Shown one piece after another: positions 24,101 to 39,100 of a stretch of 64,000 nt of DNA. The notes beneath the pieces are model-generated. The model was not told where the DNA came from. It did not search any database and worked only from the letters and a program-made list of their open reading frames with translations. Positions within the stretch are counted from its first letter, which is position 1, and each line of letters starts with the position of its first letter. Origin of the DNA: Gari tellinella (taxonomy: Eukaryota > Mollusca > Bivalvia > Cardiida > Psammobiidae); assembly GCA_922989275.2 (NCBI GenBank), contig OV277864.1, positions 67,770,158 to 67,834,157 of the forward strand. Direction: 5' to 3'. The position numbers and the translations under genes are program-made.

Positions 24101-27100
24101 ATTGGTTAAAAACCATTACCCCGTAAATACACCTTTTATGCCTTTAATTTATTGCTCCACTGAGGAAAATACTTTCAATTGATGCAGTCATGAATATGTA
24201 CCATACAAAAATTTTCCTTAATACTAGAAGTTGCATTTTTGTCTCTGGAGAAAATTATTAAGTGTGTGAGAAGCTGCAATTATGAAACATTGTGATGATC
24301 AGTTTCAGCACTGAGAATAGATTGTACCTCTAAGTGTTGTTCCACCTCGCCTTTCTCTGCTGTGATCTGAAGTATGACGGTCTTCTCCTTGACCAGCTCC
24401 TGCTCTAGCTGGGTGGACTCTGTCTGTAGAGTTCTGTACTGTTCCTCTGCTGCCTGGATAGCATTGTACGCTTGCTGCAAACATAAAACAACAAAGTTTA
24501 TGCAGTAACACCTTTCTTATGCTCAACAAATTGTCTTTTTAACGCTTTACTCCAAAGATACTCATTTTTACGCATGTTACTTACTCTTCCACTGAAGAAA
24601 ATAGTTCCAATTTATATGGTCATGAATATGTATCATAAGAAATATTTTCCATATTCTAGCATGTGATAGCTTAAAGCAGGCTTAAAGTAAAGCAAAGTGT
24701 GCCTTAGGGCACATTATGCTTTACTTTCAACCTGCTTTAAGTAGCCACCTATTTTCAATACTGAAAACAGGGTATGGAGTAAAGGGCTAAAAAATACAGT
24801 AATCAATAACTTGAACATATTCAGTTCATTTTGAAGAAAAAATATATTTAAAATGGGACTTCAGAATCATAAAGTATACAAATAAAAACTTCAAACTTGT
24901 CATACAGCATTGTTAAAGCAATTCATAGCTGAGGATATAGGTTCATAATATAATCTGAATGCAGATTTGCAAAACACATCAACAATTTTCTGGAATTGTA
25001 GAAATAAATATGTACGCTGCAAAAATGAAAAAAAGGTTTAAGGGTACATTCCAAATCAACTGCCATACCACAAGTTCCTGCTTGAGCTGTGACCTCTCTC
25101 TTTCCAGCTCACTGATTCTCAGCTGTTGTGCTGAACTCTGCTCATCATCTGTATAGTCTACATCTGGAGCACCCTTGTCTTTACGTAACTTAGCTAAATC
25201 TGCCTCCAACTCAGCTGTTCTATCTTTCTGACCACTAAGGTTAACATCAAGGGAGATAATCTAAAATTCAGGAAGTACATTTACAGTAAAACCTTGCTAT
25301 AACGACCATTAAAACGAAGGCTAATTGATTGTATATTAGACAGGTGACAGGTTAAAGCTAGGTGACAGTGAAACAGAAAGCTCCTAATGGAGCTTTCTGT
25401 TTCCCTGTCACCTTGCTTTGAGAGGTCACCTATCGTAAACACCTTAATAATTAACATAATCTAGTGGTCGTAATAGCGAGGTTTTACTGTAGTTGAATTT
25501 TTTTTATACATACTGTATACTTACATTTCAACAACCCACAAGTCGATGCAGAATCCAAAATGGTAAAACAAAATGCTCCTCAAAGAGCACTCTGCTTTAC
25601 TTTTGACCTGCTTTAAGCAACCATCTATCTACAATACTGAAAATAAGCTATATGGAAAGGGTTAAAGGGCAATAGCTTTTAGTTAAGTTCAGTGCTTTTT
25701 TTTTATCATAATATTATATTTCCAGATAAGGGGGCCTTTATGATAGTGGGAGCGTTTGAAACGGTGAACAGTATTTTTTGTCATATATACATGTATACAA
25801 ATTATTTATAATTCAATTCAAGTTCAGGAGCTTTCTAAATTAGTCAACTTTATACTAAGTGTCTATTCAATAGAAGACTCATTAGTATTCTTAACTATTT
25901 TTAACCCGTGGTTGCTTAACCCTTAGCCCGCCAAATAAATTGTCGTCTGCTATATTTCTCGTCTGCTTCAAGTTTCAAAGTGCTTCAAAGTTGCTCAAAA
26001 TTGCTGAAAATGTTGTCTGAGTGTCAAACAGCTTGGATCCGGATGAGACGCCGAGTTACTCGGCGTCTCATCCGGATCCAAGCTGTTTGCATATGGAGCT
26101 ATAGTCGTGAGTGGCAGGCCAAGGGTTAATCCAGGATAAATGCTTTACTTTTAGGCTTTAGCCTGATTCAACTTCTATCAGGAAAAAATACACGATATGC
26201 CATACATGATTCATATTCAGAACTTCCTAGCTATTTGCCTAAGGACCTGTTCCCTTAGTATATGAATAATTAGAGGCATTAAAGGGTGTATTTATGGCGT
26301 TATGAGTTGATGAACCACTTGTTCTCTGTATACTAACCTGAGCATGTTTCTGAGCCAGTTCTTGGTTCACACTGTCCAGAGTCTCCTTGAGTATCTGGTA
26401 CTGGGCCAGCTGTTCCCTCTCTGTGCCACTCAGAGACTCAAACATCTGGGCCCGCTGCTCCACAGTCTGTCGCAGTGACTCAACCTAGCATGAAACAAAG
26501 TTACAATGAAACACAGTGAAATATAGCCTGCATAGTCAGATGAGGGACATATTTGGAAAGCACTTATATTTAAAAGAACTTAAAAGAGTAAGTGAATTGT
26601 TGATGATTTTTTACACTCTGTCAATTATAATAACATAACAAGAATTCAACACTAGTGACAAGTATATTGACCAGTTACAAAATATTTACCAGTGAAAAGT
26701 ACACATATCTTATGCAAACAGTGTAGACTAGGATCAGAGGGTTTCTACTGTTTGACATTTAGCAATGTAAGTTGCAAAATTCAACCCTAAATAGTCAATA
26801 ACGGACATACCTTAATTGGATACTATGAGTTTTCATTTGCTTTTTAAACTGCATATACTGCAAGGGTAGGCTAAAATCCTTTAAACCATATACAGCTTGA
26901 TATAAAATCTTTGATTATAAACATGTCATAGACTTTTACAGTAAAACTTTTCTATAACTACCACTGCAGGTTGCTGCTTAAAGTAAGGTGAACGTTAAAC
27001 AAAAAGCTCCTTTAGGAGCTTTCTGTTTAATGTTCACCTTGCTTTAAGCTGCCACCTGTCTTTAAACAAACAATTAGCCTTATTCTTAGTGGTCGAAATA

Positions 27101-30100
27101 GAGAGGTTTTATTGTATCCATTGCTAGTTGTGGACAATAGGACAGCATTTGCGGGAACTTTTGCTTCTAAACTTGTTATAAGTACAAACTGTTTTTAATC
27201 GGATTTCTAACCAAAAATATCTTTAAAAAGAATAGGTCCGGGCCACAGGTCAGGTTGGATTTTTGAGAGTGTATTTTGAGTCTGAAAAACTCGACTTATG
27301 GCCGCGAATATACGGTATTCATACCTCGGACTCTAACTCAGAGTTGTGCATCTGTTCTATATAGAGCTCCTGTCTGTTTTTCTGTAGCTCATTCTCCAGA
27401 TCTTCTTGTTGTTTGGTCAGACATGCCATACTGCTAACCTTTTCTGCTAACTCATCCTTCAGTTGCTGTTGAACCTAAAAAACAGCAAGTCAAGGGTTAA
27501 AATTTACATCATTCACCCCTGAAACCTTTAATGGACAATTCCAATTTCAAAATAATTTTATGTCTAGTCCATTTTTGACTATTTAGGGTTGATTTTAAAA
27601 ATATATTTCAAAATGACAAACAGTGTAGACCCTGATCAGATGGCTCCTAAAAGAGCCCTCTGATCAAGGTCTACACTGTTTGCATAGTGCAAGTGTAATC
27701 CTCACAGGTACACTGTTTGTAAATGACGAGTATACTCATCACTAGGGTTGAATGTGTTAACACATTACTTAACCAAGTCTTATAGAGATGTTTCACATGT
27801 TTCAACCTTATCCCTATAAAGAGACATAAGAAATCTTGATTTACATTGCTGCTTGAATTGTAGTTTAATTCCTCATGGCAGGAAATCAAAAAAAATTTTT
27901 ATCCATCACCCACACATTTTACGCCTTTTATTTATTCCTCTGCTGAAGTAAATAGTTCAACTTTAAAGCAAAATATATGTGCCATAAGAAAAAGTTTCTT
28001 TATTCTAATGGATGAAAACTTAAAGCAGCCTGAAAGTAAAGCAGAATGCACCTTAAGGTGAATTTTGTTTCACTTTCAACCTACTTTAAGTGGGTAACTG
28101 TCTTCAAACTAGAAACAGGCTATGGGATAAAGGATTGAATAGACGACATTTTCAGAAAAAATTAAAATTCTAATTCATAAATTCTTAATCAATCAAAAAC
28201 ATTAGCTTTGAAAAACTGCATTTAAAAACCGACAATATCAATCTATTCCATAACATCATTCCAAAATACAGTAAACCTCTCTATTATGACCACTAAACTG
28301 TGTTAACTATTAAGTGTTTTAGACAGGTGACATCTTAAAGCAAGGTGACAGTTAAACAGAAAGCTCCTGTAGGAGCTTTCTGTTTTACTGTCACCTTGCT
28401 TTAAGATGTCACCTGACTGACTTTTATACAATCAATTAGCGGCCGTTTTAGTGGTCGTAATAGAGAGGTTTACTAACATTCAGCAACATCCAACATGCCT
28501 ACCTTGCCCTCTGTCTGTCCTGACTTTTGCTGCCTGGCTTTCTGTACCTCCGCCGTCTTCCTCTGTCCTGCTACCTCACTCTCCAGTCTAGAGTTCTCAG
28601 ACATGACAGTGTTGTGTTTGTCTGTCAGCATCTTAAGCTCTACCTGAAGTCCACTCACCTTAAAATATTCATTTAAAGTCAAAATGTGACTTTCAGGTAC
28701 ACAGTCTTATTTTTAAACATGTACATATCAAAGGCTTGGTGCAAAACTATTTTAACTCCTTCACAATAGTTTTGAACGAAGCCTTCGATATGATTGATTG
28801 TCAGCGTTTTTTTGCAAATACGTGCAAAACGGACAATAAACTTTACAAAGATATATAGACAGATTTTTATCACATAAAATCAAATTTTAACAGTGTACTA
28901 AGGCCATACATTATTTTTAATAATTCTCTAGGGAATAATCATATACTGGGCTCAGGCTCACCCCTGTTCATCTACAAGCACCGCATGAAGTGTGACACCA
29001 AATGATGTCATTTGCGGTGATGTAACACAGAATCTGATCAGGATCCAAACCATTTTATACTCATGTCGATATTTCTTAAGTCTAAATACCTAAATATTAA
29101 ATTTAAGAAATATAAGAAGACTCCGATATGGCAGGGAAGGGGTTTAACTCTTTCAACACTAAGTAACTATTGTAGGTTATTAGGTTCCCTTGTGGACCAT
29201 TTTTGTAACCAAACCATGAACCAGTCTATATGGAATTCTAGGTAGTTTAATAAATACTGGTCTAAATTAGCAAATAGTGCAGACACTCTGATCTTGGTTT
29301 ACATTGTTTGCAAGTATAATGAGATAGAGGATAATTGTTTTTTTCAGTGTAAGATCGAAATTTAATCCATTGAGTGAACATCAGACGTTATATTTTCACG
29401 AGTGAAAATATAACAGTCTGATGTTCACGAAATGGATTAAATTCGATCTTACACTGAAAAAACACAGTTATTCTATTTATTTATGCTTTTAAGCCACTTT
29501 TTAAACGAAATTGTTTAAAAATTGAAAGCGAACGTACATTATTTATCCCGTGTTGAGCCCCACGTTTTATGTCGAACACATGTGCGTGACAGTTGGCGGT
29601 ATAATGACGTCACTATTTGTTGATTTGACGTCATCCGAATGACTTCGTTGCTCCTGAGTTTTGATTCGTGCTCTTCCGGTGAGTAGTTCGCGACAAATCG
29701 GACTGCCGGAATTTAACGATAAGACACGATTGACTACGATTCTTGGGGAGCCCTACGGGGAAAATACATAATAAAAGCGATTGGTGATAATCCACTGCAG
29801 TGGATTACCAAGTGATCATCCACTGCTATTTCGTGGTAATCCACCGAAAAGCATAAATAATATATTTTAAACAGGTCCATGGAGTTGAAGGAGCTAAGTG
29901 GGATTTAAACATACCTCAGATGAGAGTTTGTCTATCTTTGTCTGTTTTCTGTCCTCTGAATCTTCACCCTTCAGTCTGTTATAGGCCAAGTCCAGCTCAC
30001 TCTGCACATCCTAAAACACAATAGAACATTGTTATATACATTGGAACAACATAACATAACTTCTACAAAAGTGTCCAAATCAAACACATTCATCCCTGAG

Positions 30101-33100
30101 ACATCAAATGGACAATTCCAGTTTCCAATAATGAAGTCTATTCCATTTTTACATATTTAAGGTTTACTCTAACTATATGTATTGTAAAATGACAAACAGT
30201 GTAGACCCTGACCAGAGGGCTCCTGTAGGAGCCCTCTGATCAGGGTCTACACTGTTTGCATATGGCAAGTTTATTCTTCATGTGTACACTCTTTGCAAAG
30301 GACAGGTATACTTGTTGCTAGGCTTGAACAAGTTAATAGCATGCCTTCTTTCCATGTTGATCAAAATAGTTCTTCCTTTTTCTATGTAAACTTTCCAAAC
30401 AGCCATAATCTTAGTATGGAAACTTGGTTTATAATCTCATCTGAAAGACCGAAGGTATCAAGGATTAAACATAAGGACCTAGTGTAACAGTTGAGAAAAC
30501 ATCAATTCTTTACCACTAAATGTGATGGGGCTAACACAACAAGAGCTGTCGGAGAACAGCAAAGCTCGCCTAATTAAACCTTTCTTAAATAGGTAACTAT
30601 CAAAAGAAAAGTGTATCAGTACATTGATATTCAAGCCACAGGGAACCTCCATTCAAAATATCAACTGCAAATATGTCATGTAGTATAAGTGCATTCCAAC
30701 ACTTACTCCTTAACTAACTTTGAAATTTCAGTCCCAAAACTCCACAAAAGATGAAATTTTGACTAAATTTAAACTTTTTAAAAAAAATTAACTACGCACC
30801 ATCAATGTTCAACCCAAGGGCACCTCCATTCCAAATATCAGCTTCCTAATACAAATATTTCATATAGTATTAGTGCATTACAACTCTTACCCCAAAACTT
30901 TAACAATGAGAAATCAGCCGAAAAACCTAAGTCAACAAAAGGTAAAATTTTGACTAAATTTTTTTTTTTTTTTAATTTTAACTATGCAACATCAATGTTC
31001 AACCCACAGGGCACCTCCATTCCAAATATCAGCTTCTTAATACAATTATTTCAAGTAGTATTAGAGCATCACAACACTTACCCCAAAACTTTAACCATGA
31101 GAAATCAGCCGAAAAACCTAAGTCCACAAAAGGTAAACTTTTGACTAAATTTAAACTTTTTTTTAAATTTCAACTACGCAACATCAATGTTCAACCCACA
31201 GGGCACCTCCAATCCAAATATCAGCTTTCTAATACAAATATTTCATGTAGTATTAGTGCATAACAACACTTACCCCAAAACTTTAACCATGAGAAATCAG
31301 CCGAAAAACCTAAGTCAACAAAAGGTAAAATTTTGACTAAATTTAAACTTTTTTTTTAATTTTAACTACGCAACATCAATGTTCAACCCACAGGGCACCT
31401 CCATTCCAAATATCAGCTTCCTAATACAAATATTTCATGTAGTATTAGTGCATAACAACACTTACCCCAAAACTTAAACCATGAGAAATCAGCCGAAAAA
31501 CCTAAGTCCACAAAAGGTGAAATTTTTACTAAATTTAATTTTTTTTTTAAATTTTAACTACACAACATCAATGTTCAACCCACAGGGCACCTCCATTTCA
31601 AATATCAGCTTCCTAATGCAAATATTTCATGATGTATTAGTGCATTACAACACTTACCCCAAAACTTTAACCATGAAAAACCAACGCCGACGCCGGGGTG
31701 ATTCCATAAGCCCCCCCATTCTCCGAATAGGCGAGCTAATTAACGGTACTTCCTTTGCAAACAGCTTGGAGTAGGATCAGACACTGGGTAACTTAACGTC
31801 TGAACAGGCTAAAAACGTGGGGTATATGGAGTATAGCGCTCCTTCTTTACAACGACATCCAACGGGAGACACAAATTGTATGCATTGTTCCGAGGGAGTC
31901 GTTATAGGGAGGGAAATTTGCAAACAGCTTGAATCCAGATCAGCCGCCGAGTAACACGGCATCTGATCTGGATTCAAGCTGTTTGTCACTCGTCATTAAG
32001 TTTTTTTCTGTCAAAATGTCCATTATGTAAAACAGCAGACAACAATTTTAAGCAGACGACATTGCAGTTGTGAATAGGTTTGATATAATTGTCCTGTTTA
32101 GGGAACTGCAACAAGTGTCATTGTAAGGAGGAAGTCGTTGTTCGGAGGGCGGTTGATGTGAGGGAGCTCTGTATATTGAGCTCACTGACCTGCAGTGTCA
32201 TGTTCCTGGCGTCTACTTGTGTTCTGGCAGTGTTGAGCTCCACTTCTAGCCTCTGGTTTGTTCTTGTTAACTGAGCTACCTTACTCTCCAGGTTTGCTAT
32301 CTCTAGTTGTAAAGACTCCAGGCTTCCTGATACTGTAGAATACAATGATTAGATACAAATAATATGAAATCAATGTTGAACATCCATAAAAGGTGTATTT
32401 AAAAACCCTTCAAATCACAATGAAATACATGTATAGTTAAACATATTTTATTTCCATATACATGTACATAAGGAAATGGGGTCGGGTCACAAGTTCTCAC
32501 ATTAGATTCGACCCTATCCCTATATGTAATAATGATATATGTGGACCAACAAATGAACTAAAGAACAAACAAACTGCTAAACTAGATAAAATGTTTGTAG
32601 AATATACACACGCCCCAATATTATATTTAACCCATTACTCCATAGCTTGTTTCTAGTACTGAAGACAGGTGACCACTTAAAGCAGGTTGAAAATAAAGCA
32701 GAATGTGCCTTAAGGCATATTCTGCTTTACTTTCAGCCTGCTTTAAGCTACCATCTACTAGAATATAGAAAATATTTCTTATGGGGCACATTGATGACAG
32801 TATAAAAGATATATGACAGCTATTTTCTTCAGTGGATGAATAAATTAAAGGTGTAAAAAGGTGTATTTATGGTTTAATGGGTTAAATGGCAACCCCTTAA
32901 CTCTTTCCTCCCTGAAACTTTAAATGGACAATTCAAGTTTCCATTTTTGTCTAGTCCATTTCTGACATTTAAGGGTTGTTTTTATCAATGTTTGGCATTA
33001 TGACAAACAGTGAAGACCCTGATCAGAGGGCTCCTATCGGAGCCCTCTGATCTGGGTCTTCACTGTTTGCATAGGACAAGTGTACTATTCACATGTACAC

Positions 33101-36100
33101 TGTTTGAAAGGGACGCCTATATGCGGGACTAGGGTTCAAAGGGTTAACTTGAAGAACTTGACTTTAATCTGGAGAGCTGCTGTCTATACACAGTTAATGG
33201 TATTACCTCCATTGTGAAGAGTATGTTTTCCTCCCTCCCCAGACTGGACTACATGTACATTCTGTCTCAACATCTCGTTCTCAGACCTGACAGCTGCCAG
33301 TATGTCCTCTGCTGTCTTCAGTCTGGCAAAGGCATCATGTCTCTCTCGAACCAACACATTCAGTTGTCTAGAATATAGAGGTTAGCAACATAATATAATA
33401 CAACCTCTCTTCAGAAACATTCATCATATATTCTATTAGGTGGAAGCTTAACCCATTTCCCGATAGCCTGTTTCTAGTTTTGAAGATGAATGATCACTTA
33501 AAGCAGGTTGAAAATAAAGCAGAATGTGCCTTATGGCACATTCTGCTTTACTTTTAGCCTGCTTTAAGCTACCATCTGCTACAATATAGAAAATATTTCT
33601 TATGCTACATATTCATGACTGTATAATGTCCTGAAGGAGCTTTCTGCATTACTTTTGTTCTGCAATAAGCAGTCACCTGCCTTTGCAGAGATTTGCATTC
33701 CTTCATAAGATTTATGTATTACATTACATTTGTCCTGTATTAAGATGTCACCTGCCTCGACAGATCTCTGTTCATATATCAATTGAAATAATGAGACTTA
33801 TGGATGGATGAAGAGGAAAGGTTTAAGACAGCTTTGAAAACTTTTACAAGTACCTTTTGAAACCTTTACCTATTATTCATAGTTTAGTTTAAACATATTT
33901 TATTCCCTCATACAATGTATATACATGGAATTGGGGTTGGGTCACAAGTTTTATAGATCCGACCCTCCCCCTACAATGTAAATATACAGTACAGTACAAG
34001 AACAATGGCATATAGTTGAAATCTAACAAAATTACTGTAACTATTTTGGAGAGAAAGATTACAGAGGGAATGAAGAAGAAGAAGAAGAGAGAGAAAGAAA
34101 AAGAACTTATTCTTCATAGACATGCCTTATCATGCATCTACAATGCCTTGATAATGGGATAAAGAAAACCTTTCGTGCATCCCGATAGATGACTGCTTAA
34201 AGCATGCTGAAAGTAAAGCAGAAAGCTCCTGAAGGAGCTTTCTGCTTTACTTTTAGCATGCTTTAAGCAACCATCATTTATGAACACTGAAAAAAAGCTA
34301 TGCTGGTATGGTCTAATAAAACATAAAACATAAAACAATGTATTCACACAAAAACCATGTAGATTGAGACTTACTCTTTATAAGTGACTTCTAATGTAGC
34401 CATCTGTGCTTGAGAATCCTCCACTTGCTCTTCCATTGCTCGCAGTTTGGACTCTGCTTGTCCATATGTGTCCCTCAGATTCTGAAAAGCAGCAGTTTAA
34501 AGAGTATAAGCAATTCCCTGGAATAGAAATACACGTCCAAAGATATTGAAATGTGAGACAACACCAAATACAGACAACGCAGACTCAGTGATAGTGCTTC
34601 AAATATGTGACAACTGAAAAGGGATATATTGAAAACCAGACATGTTTACCTAAACCTTTTCCTGCTGATTTATTTATAAAATTATGCACTATGCTCCTTT
34701 TTAAGAGTGACCAATTTGTATTGAACTTTAGGGATGTTTTAGAAAGTAGTGTAGACAAATAAAATTTAAACAAACAATCCAGACCCTGATTATAGGGCTC
34801 CTTAACCCATTACGCCACAGCCTGTTTCTAGTTTTGAAGACAGGTGATCACTTAAAGCAGGTTGAAAGTAAAGCAGAATGTGCTTTGAGGAGCATTCTGC
34901 TTTACTTCCAGTCTGCTTTAAGAAGTCATATGTCTTCAGCACTGAAAACCAGCTAGGGTGGGAGGGGATAATTAATGGCTTGTATTTACTATATTGATGT
35001 TTTCTGACCAGTTTCACATATGGAACACCATAACAATTTAGGATGCCTTTTTCTCCCTATATAACTTGCATGTTTTGACAAAATCAAATGCATAAATGTG
35101 TCCATAAGACATCGATTCCAAGCATCTTGTTTGACCATTAATGCAAACAATTTATTAGTCCATAACTGACCTAAACACAACAAGACTGCGCGTTCAATAA
35201 ACGCTTATGCCCCCGGTGGCATCCTTGACAATATATTCTGAATCTTTTCTAAGTCCAAATTAGGTCAAGGTCAAGGTCAAACTGAGCTTGGGTATTACTG
35301 GTTGGTTGGTAATGGTCCAAGGCAATAACTGTATAAGTATTGAAGCATTGTAGTAAGTAGTGTTGATGCTAGACGAAACGGTAAAATCTAGTTAACCAAG
35401 AAATAGCCCATTCAAAATATTCTAAGTCCAAATTAGGTCAAGGTCAAGGTCAAAATCAAGGTTAGGTGATATTGGTGGAGAGGGAATGGTCCAAGGCAAC
35501 AACTGTATAAGTATCCAAGCATTGGAGTAAGTGGTGTTGGTGCTAGACGAAACGGTAAAATCTACTTAACCTGGTTACGGACGGACGGACGGAAGGACGG
35601 ACGGACAGGACGATTACTATGCTCCCGCATCTGTCGATGCCGGGGGCATAAAAACTGAACTAAGGTTACAAAGGTCAAGGTCAAAGATTAAGGTCACATA
35701 ACTGTGATGCAACATGCTGCACACATTAAGGCGCATGTGCATGTGAATTTGTATATGATCCTAGCTGCATTACTTAGTCCATAACTGACTATAAGGAATA
35801 AAAACCAATGAAATATAAGGAAGGATGGACAGATAGGATAACAGTATATGCTGTAACACCACCCCGAGGCGGAGCATAAAAAAAAGTCAATGAGAAAACA
35901 AAGTGGGCTAGATCCTGTATGTAGACAATCACCTTCAACCCATCCATGATATTGTTATCATTGAGATGCAGCTCTTCGAAGTTTATTTCATACTCTCTCA
36001 GCTGATTGTATGCCAGCTCCCGTTTGTTCCAGAGTGTACGGATCATTTCCTCCTGATCGGACTTGTCATGAAGGCCATCTTGTTTCTCAATTTGTGACAG

Positions 36101-39100
36101 TATATAGTTCATGTCATCAGAAAAGTGCTGTGATAAAAATACATACGACACAGAATAAAACAACAGATAGTCATAACCTCAGATAAGGAAATTCTTTTTA
36201 ACCCATTTATGTCAAGTGAATTCTTCCATACTTATATATTTGATGAGTCCATTTGTCATTTAGGGGGTGCCTGGCCTAATTTTTGTTCATGCTCATTTCA
36301 TTTTTGATAGATATTCTTGTTAGCAAATAGTGCAGACTCAGATCAAACGCCACGTTATGTCGCATCTGATCTGAGTCTGCACTGTTTGCCTATGTTTCAT
36401 TTATGGGATGTTAGACACAAATGGGTTAAAACTAACAATTTTATTTCTCCTCCAAGCCCTCTGTTGTGACTACTCATTATAATTGTCTCTTCAATGTGAT
36501 TCTAATGAGTAGTTATAAAATAGGGTTTGGCACAGAGAGAGAAAAAGGAAAATTAAGGTATTTTTTTAAATTTACCTTCCTCTTATATAGAGCCCAAATA
36601 AACACAAAAATGTGACATGCAGTGAATACAACAATGAATATACTGTGAAATCTTGCTATAACCACCATTCAAATGAAGACTTGGTGGTGCTAAAGATAGG
36701 TAGCAGCTTAAAGCAGGACGTAAGGAAAGTAGAACACTCCAATAGGACCTTTCAGCGTTACTTTTATCTGCCTTAAACCTACGAAAAAATACTGTTTTTC
36801 AACTTGTCAGAATGGCAAGACTTTCATTATTTTGAAACAGAGGGAAATAGGCATATTTAACCCTTCTGCTTAATACTCCATTTATTTATACATACTAAGA
36901 GAGAGACAGTTTGTTTGATTTCATATGATTTTACTTGACTTTTAACAGTATTCCAGTCATATCCCGATGTCATGATAAATACAGGTGGAGGAAGATCTCA
37001 GATGCCCTTTATACACTGTCGGCACTTGGGTAGAACCACCGACCTTCTGCAAACCAGCTGGAAGGCTTCCCCATATGAAAAATCCAAAGAGTTCAGACCA
37101 GGGTCCAAGGTAATAAAGTTCTTGAGTTTAGTCTGAGATTGTTCTCCAGCATTTGATTGGTCAGATTTGAGCAAAAGCTCAAATCTGACAAATCAAATAC
37201 TTGAGAACGATCTCGGGCTAAACCCAAATGTTTTACAATCTTGGACCCTGAATACAAAAGTCAGCAGTGAAAAGACAGGATTATATGTATGAAAATACTA
37301 TACCTTTACTGTTTCGGCTCTTTGGTTGCTATGGCTACTATATGGAATGTCGTAATTCTGCTTTTCTTCCAGCAGTTTAGAGTCATCAAATGGCATGGCT
37401 AGTCTAAGTTTTTCATTCTCATCCCTCACTTGTTTCACCCGGTGATCCAGATTGCGATTCTTCTCCTTCTCTCTGTGAAGTTGCCTCGTAATGTCCTTTT
37501 CAACTGCCTGGGGAAAGTGAATTGGCACAGATGTAAAAGAGTAAAAAAGCTGCTTTAACCAAGATCATTTCAAACTTTGCCACCTAATTATGTCACTTTC
37601 CCCCCTTCACTGACATGACCTCATCTGCTTTAAATACTTGCTTTAATATAAAATTACAGTGTAGCGTAGAATCTATCAATTTATGGTTTGAATTTCGAAG
37701 TCTTTGCGAAACATTCTTATTTAAAGATGTCATTTTGTATCTAGGGGTAGTAAGAGAATTAACTCTTGTAAAAACCTGATATGGAAGTAAGGAGTAATTC
37801 TTTCAATTACCATAATCCAAGGTAATAAAGAGTTTGAGTTGAGTCAGAGGTCTTCTTCAAGCATTTGATTGGTCAGATTTGAGCGAAAGCTCAAATCTGA
37901 CCAATCATATGCTTGAGAATAACCTCAGACCCATCTCAAATTCTTTATAACCTTGGGGTCTGACAGCAGTAATACAGGGCTTTCTCAGGACCAAAACTGA
38001 CCATAAGAATATTTAAGAAATTTGTACCAGTGTTTTATCGTGCAATCGAACACGGGAGGAGTTGAGATGCATAGTAATTTAATCACAAGGCCGTAGGCCG
38101 AGTGATTTAATTACAAGCATCTCAATGACTAACCATGTTCGATTGCACGATAAAACACTGGTGTTCATTTATTATTTCGATTCTTACACTTCAATTTCAC
38201 CACAATTTGTACCCACGTAATAGCGCTTCATTTTTTGGGAAATGCATTTGCGAAGCCATATTACTTCAGTAACTTCACATTTTAGCAGCTACAGCGTGTG
38301 CATGTTTTATTGAGAATTCAAACACAGTTGCATTCTTCTTTGTTTATATAAGGGTGTGCACGAGTTGTGTTAGAATTAGAATTTAGTAGAAGGTAAGATC
38401 AAGAGGGTGTATATACCTGCAGTCTGGCATTTTCTGTGAGAAGTTTGTCCTCTACAGCTGACAGGTTGTTGGCACGGTCTGCCCTCTCCTGGTGTAACCG
38501 CTCCTCTGTCACTGCCAGTCTCTTCTCTAGAGACTTCAGCTGAGTTATACAATACAAAACTAAATATTACTACCTTATAGTCAATACATTATTCACTGCT
38601 CTCCTATAGTCATAACTCCTATTGAGTGACCATTTCACCTATTCCCTGATAAATACAGTTTTACACCTTTAACTTATTCCTCAACTTAAAAGAATAGTTC
38701 CACTTTATTCAGTCATAAATATTCTCAAGAAGAAATATGTTCTGTATTCTAGTAGATGATAGCTTAAAGACGGCTAAAAGTAAAACAGAATGCTCCTTCA
38801 GGAGCATTCTGCTTTACTTTCAACCTGCTTCAAGCAACCATCTGTTTTCAATTCTGAAAACAAACTATGGGGAAATGAGTTAAGTGGCCATTTACGAGAG
38901 TATCCGTTGGCAAGGTATGTTCATGTTAACTCTTGTTGAAAAATTAACAATGTCTAAAAGTAAAACTTAAGCTTCATTTTCCTAAAACAATAATGATAGG
39001 TGAAAGATTGAAGTACATTTTCCTTGTGTAATGATTTCCTTATAACAGTGTTTACTAAAAGTGGTTGCTGAAAGCAGGCTGAAAAGAAGACTGCGTTCAA

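Noticed and set aside
30950..31774. Repeated open frames MRNQPKNLSPQK... and NISFLxQ...
   Set aside because: They are phased with the 192-bp tandem units and exist only because the unit length is a multiple of three.
35577..35612. GGAC repeat as a stand-alone regulatory tract
   Set aside because: It is part of the Pearl-like element's standard layout next to its right end.
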